A stretch of 39,568 nt of DNA. Origin: an uncultured bacterium. Its GTDB lineage: Bacteria > Patescibacteriota > Minisyncoccia > Phycocordibacterales > UBA2100. The position numbers and the translations under genes are program-made. A model generated the notes under the pieces. That model saw only the letters and a program-made list of their open reading frames with translations, was not told the DNA's origin and ran no database searches. Of the stretch, positions 37,764 to 39,568 are shown piece after piece; positions within the stretch are counted from its first letter, which is position 1, and every line of letters starts with the position of its first letter. The DNA lies in the NCBI GenBank assembly GCA_903824595.1, contig CAIJXH010000016.1, positions 1 to 39,568 on the forward strand, written 5' to 3'.

Positions 37764-38726
37764 ATGCTTATGATCTCACTGCCTGATTTCAAGGAAAAAC
37801 AATTATTGTTCATCCGTGCAGAACGTGGTGTGTTCAACAAAATCAAATTTCAGAACGACAATCTTGTATTTCTCAAGGACGACAAAGTGATAAACAGGGC
37901 ATCGTGCCACAAAGTGTTCGGTGCGTTCGTCATAGGTGACATCACTATTACGAGCGGTCTCATGCGCGATGGGGTAAAACATGGCGTTTCTTTCTTCTTT
38001 CTTAAAGATAATCTGGAGACGTATGCCAGTATCGGAGCGACGGCAGAAGGACATTTTCTCTTGCGCGGTCGTCAGTACGCGTGGAATGAAGAAACGGAAA
38101 TGACAATGGCACGACATCTGATAGCAAACAAAGTAACCAACCAATGCAATCTTTTGAAAGAACGCAAGAAAACCGATGGTCTCTGTGTCGATCTCGACAC
38201 GACTCTTCTTGCTATTCAGGAGGCAGGCACAAGCGAGACGCTACTCGGTCTTGAAGGCAATGCTTCGCGTCGCTTTTTTGAAGAGTATTATTCCGACATT
38301 GGATGGGTGCGCAGAGCTCCGCGTACTAAGGGCGATATTCACAATATCCTTCTCGATATCGGATACTCGATGTTATTCAATTGCGTCGATGCGCTTTTGC
38401 GACTCCATGGATTCGATACCTACAAGGGGTTTCATCACAAACTCTTTTTTCAAAGAAAATCACTCGCATGCGACATCATGGAGCCTTTTCGGTGTGTCAT
38501 TGACAGGCAGTTCCTCAAATCATGGAACTTGAAACAAATAGATCCGAGTGATTTTACGCGAGAGAAAGGACGTTACGTACTTTCATATGAGCATAGTCGC
38601 AAGTATGCGGAACTGTTTATGCAGACGATCATGGACAACAAGGAGGATTTGTACAATTATGTGCACGGTTTCTATCGATATGTTATGAACGAAGGATCTA
38701 CTGATTTTCCGCTATTCAAGATGTAA
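37764..38726 (+). CDS. cas1: Cas1 integrase
   Basis: Type V Cas1: LLGLEGNASRRFFEEYY (Glu), FDTYKGFHHKLFFQRKSLACDIMEPFRCVIDR (His, Asp/Glu). Confidence 0.97.
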   Translation: MLMISLPDFKEKQLLFIRAERGVFNKIKFQNDNLVFLKDDKVINRASCHKVFGAFVIGDITITSGLMRDGVKHGVSFFFLKDNLETYASIGATAEGHFLLRGRQYAWNEETEMTMARHLIANKVTNQCNLLKERKKTDGLCVDLDTTLLAIQEAGTSETLLGLEGNASRRFFEEYYSDIGWVRRAPRTKGDIHNILLDIGYSMLFNCVDALLRLHGFDTYKGFHHKLFFQRKSLACDIMEPFRCVIDRQFLKSWNLKQIDPSDFTREKGRYVLSYEHSRKYAELFMQTIMDNKEDLYNYVHGFYRYVMNEGSTDFPLFKM

Positions 38727-38735
38727 AACAATTTT

Positions 38736-39017
38736 ATGTTGATCACCTCGTACGATTTTTCAAATGATAAGGTGCGAACAAAATTTGCCAAATTCCTCAC
38801 AAAATATGGTCGCAAATTACAGTATTCGGTCTACGAGATTCGCAACAGTAATCGCTTCTTGCGTAATATTCAAAAGGAAGTAGAATTGAAATATAAGAAG
38901 CAATTTACAGGTGCAGACAGCATCGTAATCGTGCCTCTTTGTGAGCATTGCCGTAAGAACGTCATTCGCTATGGCTATGCGGAAAACGACGAGAAAGAAG
39001 TGGTCGTTTTCGAGTAA
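38736..39017 (+). CDS. cas2: Cas2
   Basis: MLITSYDFSNDKVRTKFAKFLTKYGRKLQYSVYEIRNSNRFLRNI...DSIVIVPLCEHCRK; directly after cas1. Confidence 0.96.
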   Translation: MLITSYDFSNDKVRTKFAKFLTKYGRKLQYSVYEIRNSNRFLRNIQKEVELKYKKQFTGADSIVIVPLCEHCRKNVIRYGYAENDEKEVVVFE

Positions 39018-39215
39018 ATCTGTCCTTTGAAAATTTCATAACAACAAGAGTGGAAGTTGTATTGTAACGATGCGATGGAAGCTTGCGGGGATGGGCGTAA
39101 AAACCCAAGTCTTTATTTTTTTATGAAGTCTTACAATGGCTTCGTTGAGCCACATTGGTCATGAGTACTTTTTCGTCTCATTTGTATCCAATGGCTCAAC
39201 AAAGCCATCCCCGCG
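39018..39215 (+). promoter_or_regulatory. CRISPR leader with paired hairpins
   Basis: Non-coding between cas2 and the first repeat; inverted copies 39138-39152 / 39192-39206 (14/15) and gcggggatgg 39085-39094 / ccatccccgc 39205-39214. Confidence 0.7.
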
Positions 39216-39568
39216 GCCAAATCGTTATAGAGAATTTCTACTGTTGTAGATATATTCTGTCGCAAATAACAGACACAAGCCAAATCGTTATAGAGAATTT
39301 CTACTGTTGTAGATTGTGACAATGGGTAAGTTGGACACGTGCCAAATCGTTATAGAGAATTTCTACTGTTGTAGATATGTGGTAATTAGCTGTATCATAT
39401 TCGCCAAATCGTTATAGAGAATTTCTACTGTTGTAGATATTGTACGTACGACACCGCGCCATTTGCCAAATCGTTATAGAGAATTTCTACTGTTGTAGAT
39501 GGCGGCGGTGAGTCGGCTTTCATTGGCGCCAAATCGTTATAGAGAATTTCTACTGTTGTAGATGTGTC
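39216..39568 (+). CRISPR. type V-A CRISPR array, 6 visible identical 36-nt repeats (GCCAAATCGTTATAGAGAATTTCTACTGTTGTAGAT), 5 complete spacers of 26-27 nt; truncated at the window end
   Basis: Repeats at 39216-39251, 39279-39314, 39341-39376, 39403-39438, 39465-39500, 39528-39563; 3' end is the canonical Cas12a handle AATTTCTACTGTTGTAGAT. Confidence 0.99.

Noticed and set aside
39085-39214. 130-bp MITE bounded by GCGGGGATGG/CCATCCCCGC
   Set aside because: No flanking target-site duplication visible, and the right end coincides with the leader-repeat junction; leader structure is a simpler explanation.

Overview
The window is about 39.6 kb of what looks like a Candidate Phyla Radiation (Patescibacteria, Parcubacteria-like) chromosome. 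Evidence for that is the compact gene set, reduced aminoacyl-tRNA synthetases, characteristic CPR membrane and baseplate-J-like proteins, and TGA used as a normal stop. Most of it is housekeeping: mltG, mnmA, purL, alaS, infA-rpmJ-rpsM-rpsK-rpsD-rpoA-rplQ-rplM-rpsI, grpE-dnaK, trpS, an archaeal-type aspS, an aminotransferase, scpA-scpB, a D-Ala-D-Ala carboxypeptidase, mraY and ftsW/rodA, plus one tRNA-Leu(UAG). The right end (about 32.96-39.57 kb) holds a complete type V-A CRISPR-Cas locus: cas12a-cas4-cas1-cas2, then an array of six visible identical 36-nt repeats cut by the window edge. The main points of interest are: (i) the Cas12a keeps its RuvC triad but, in a by-eye alignment recalled from memory, lacks the WED-domain segment carrying the pre-crRNA-processing His/Lys, and two PAM-contacting Lys are replaced (Met600, His661); (ii) unexplained non-coding structure around the cas genes: mutually exclusive stems 5' of cas12a, a TTGACA-N17-TATAAA promoter running into a perfect 30-bp palindrome before cas4, and a pair of hairpins with near-complementary loops in the CRISPR leader; (iii) a recurring -10-like hexamer (TATAcT/TATAgT/TATAAT) 6-9 nt upstream of many start codons, suggesting leaderless transcription, in contrast to a small set of genes with strong Shine-Dalgarno sites. 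All homology calls are by recognition; no searches were run.
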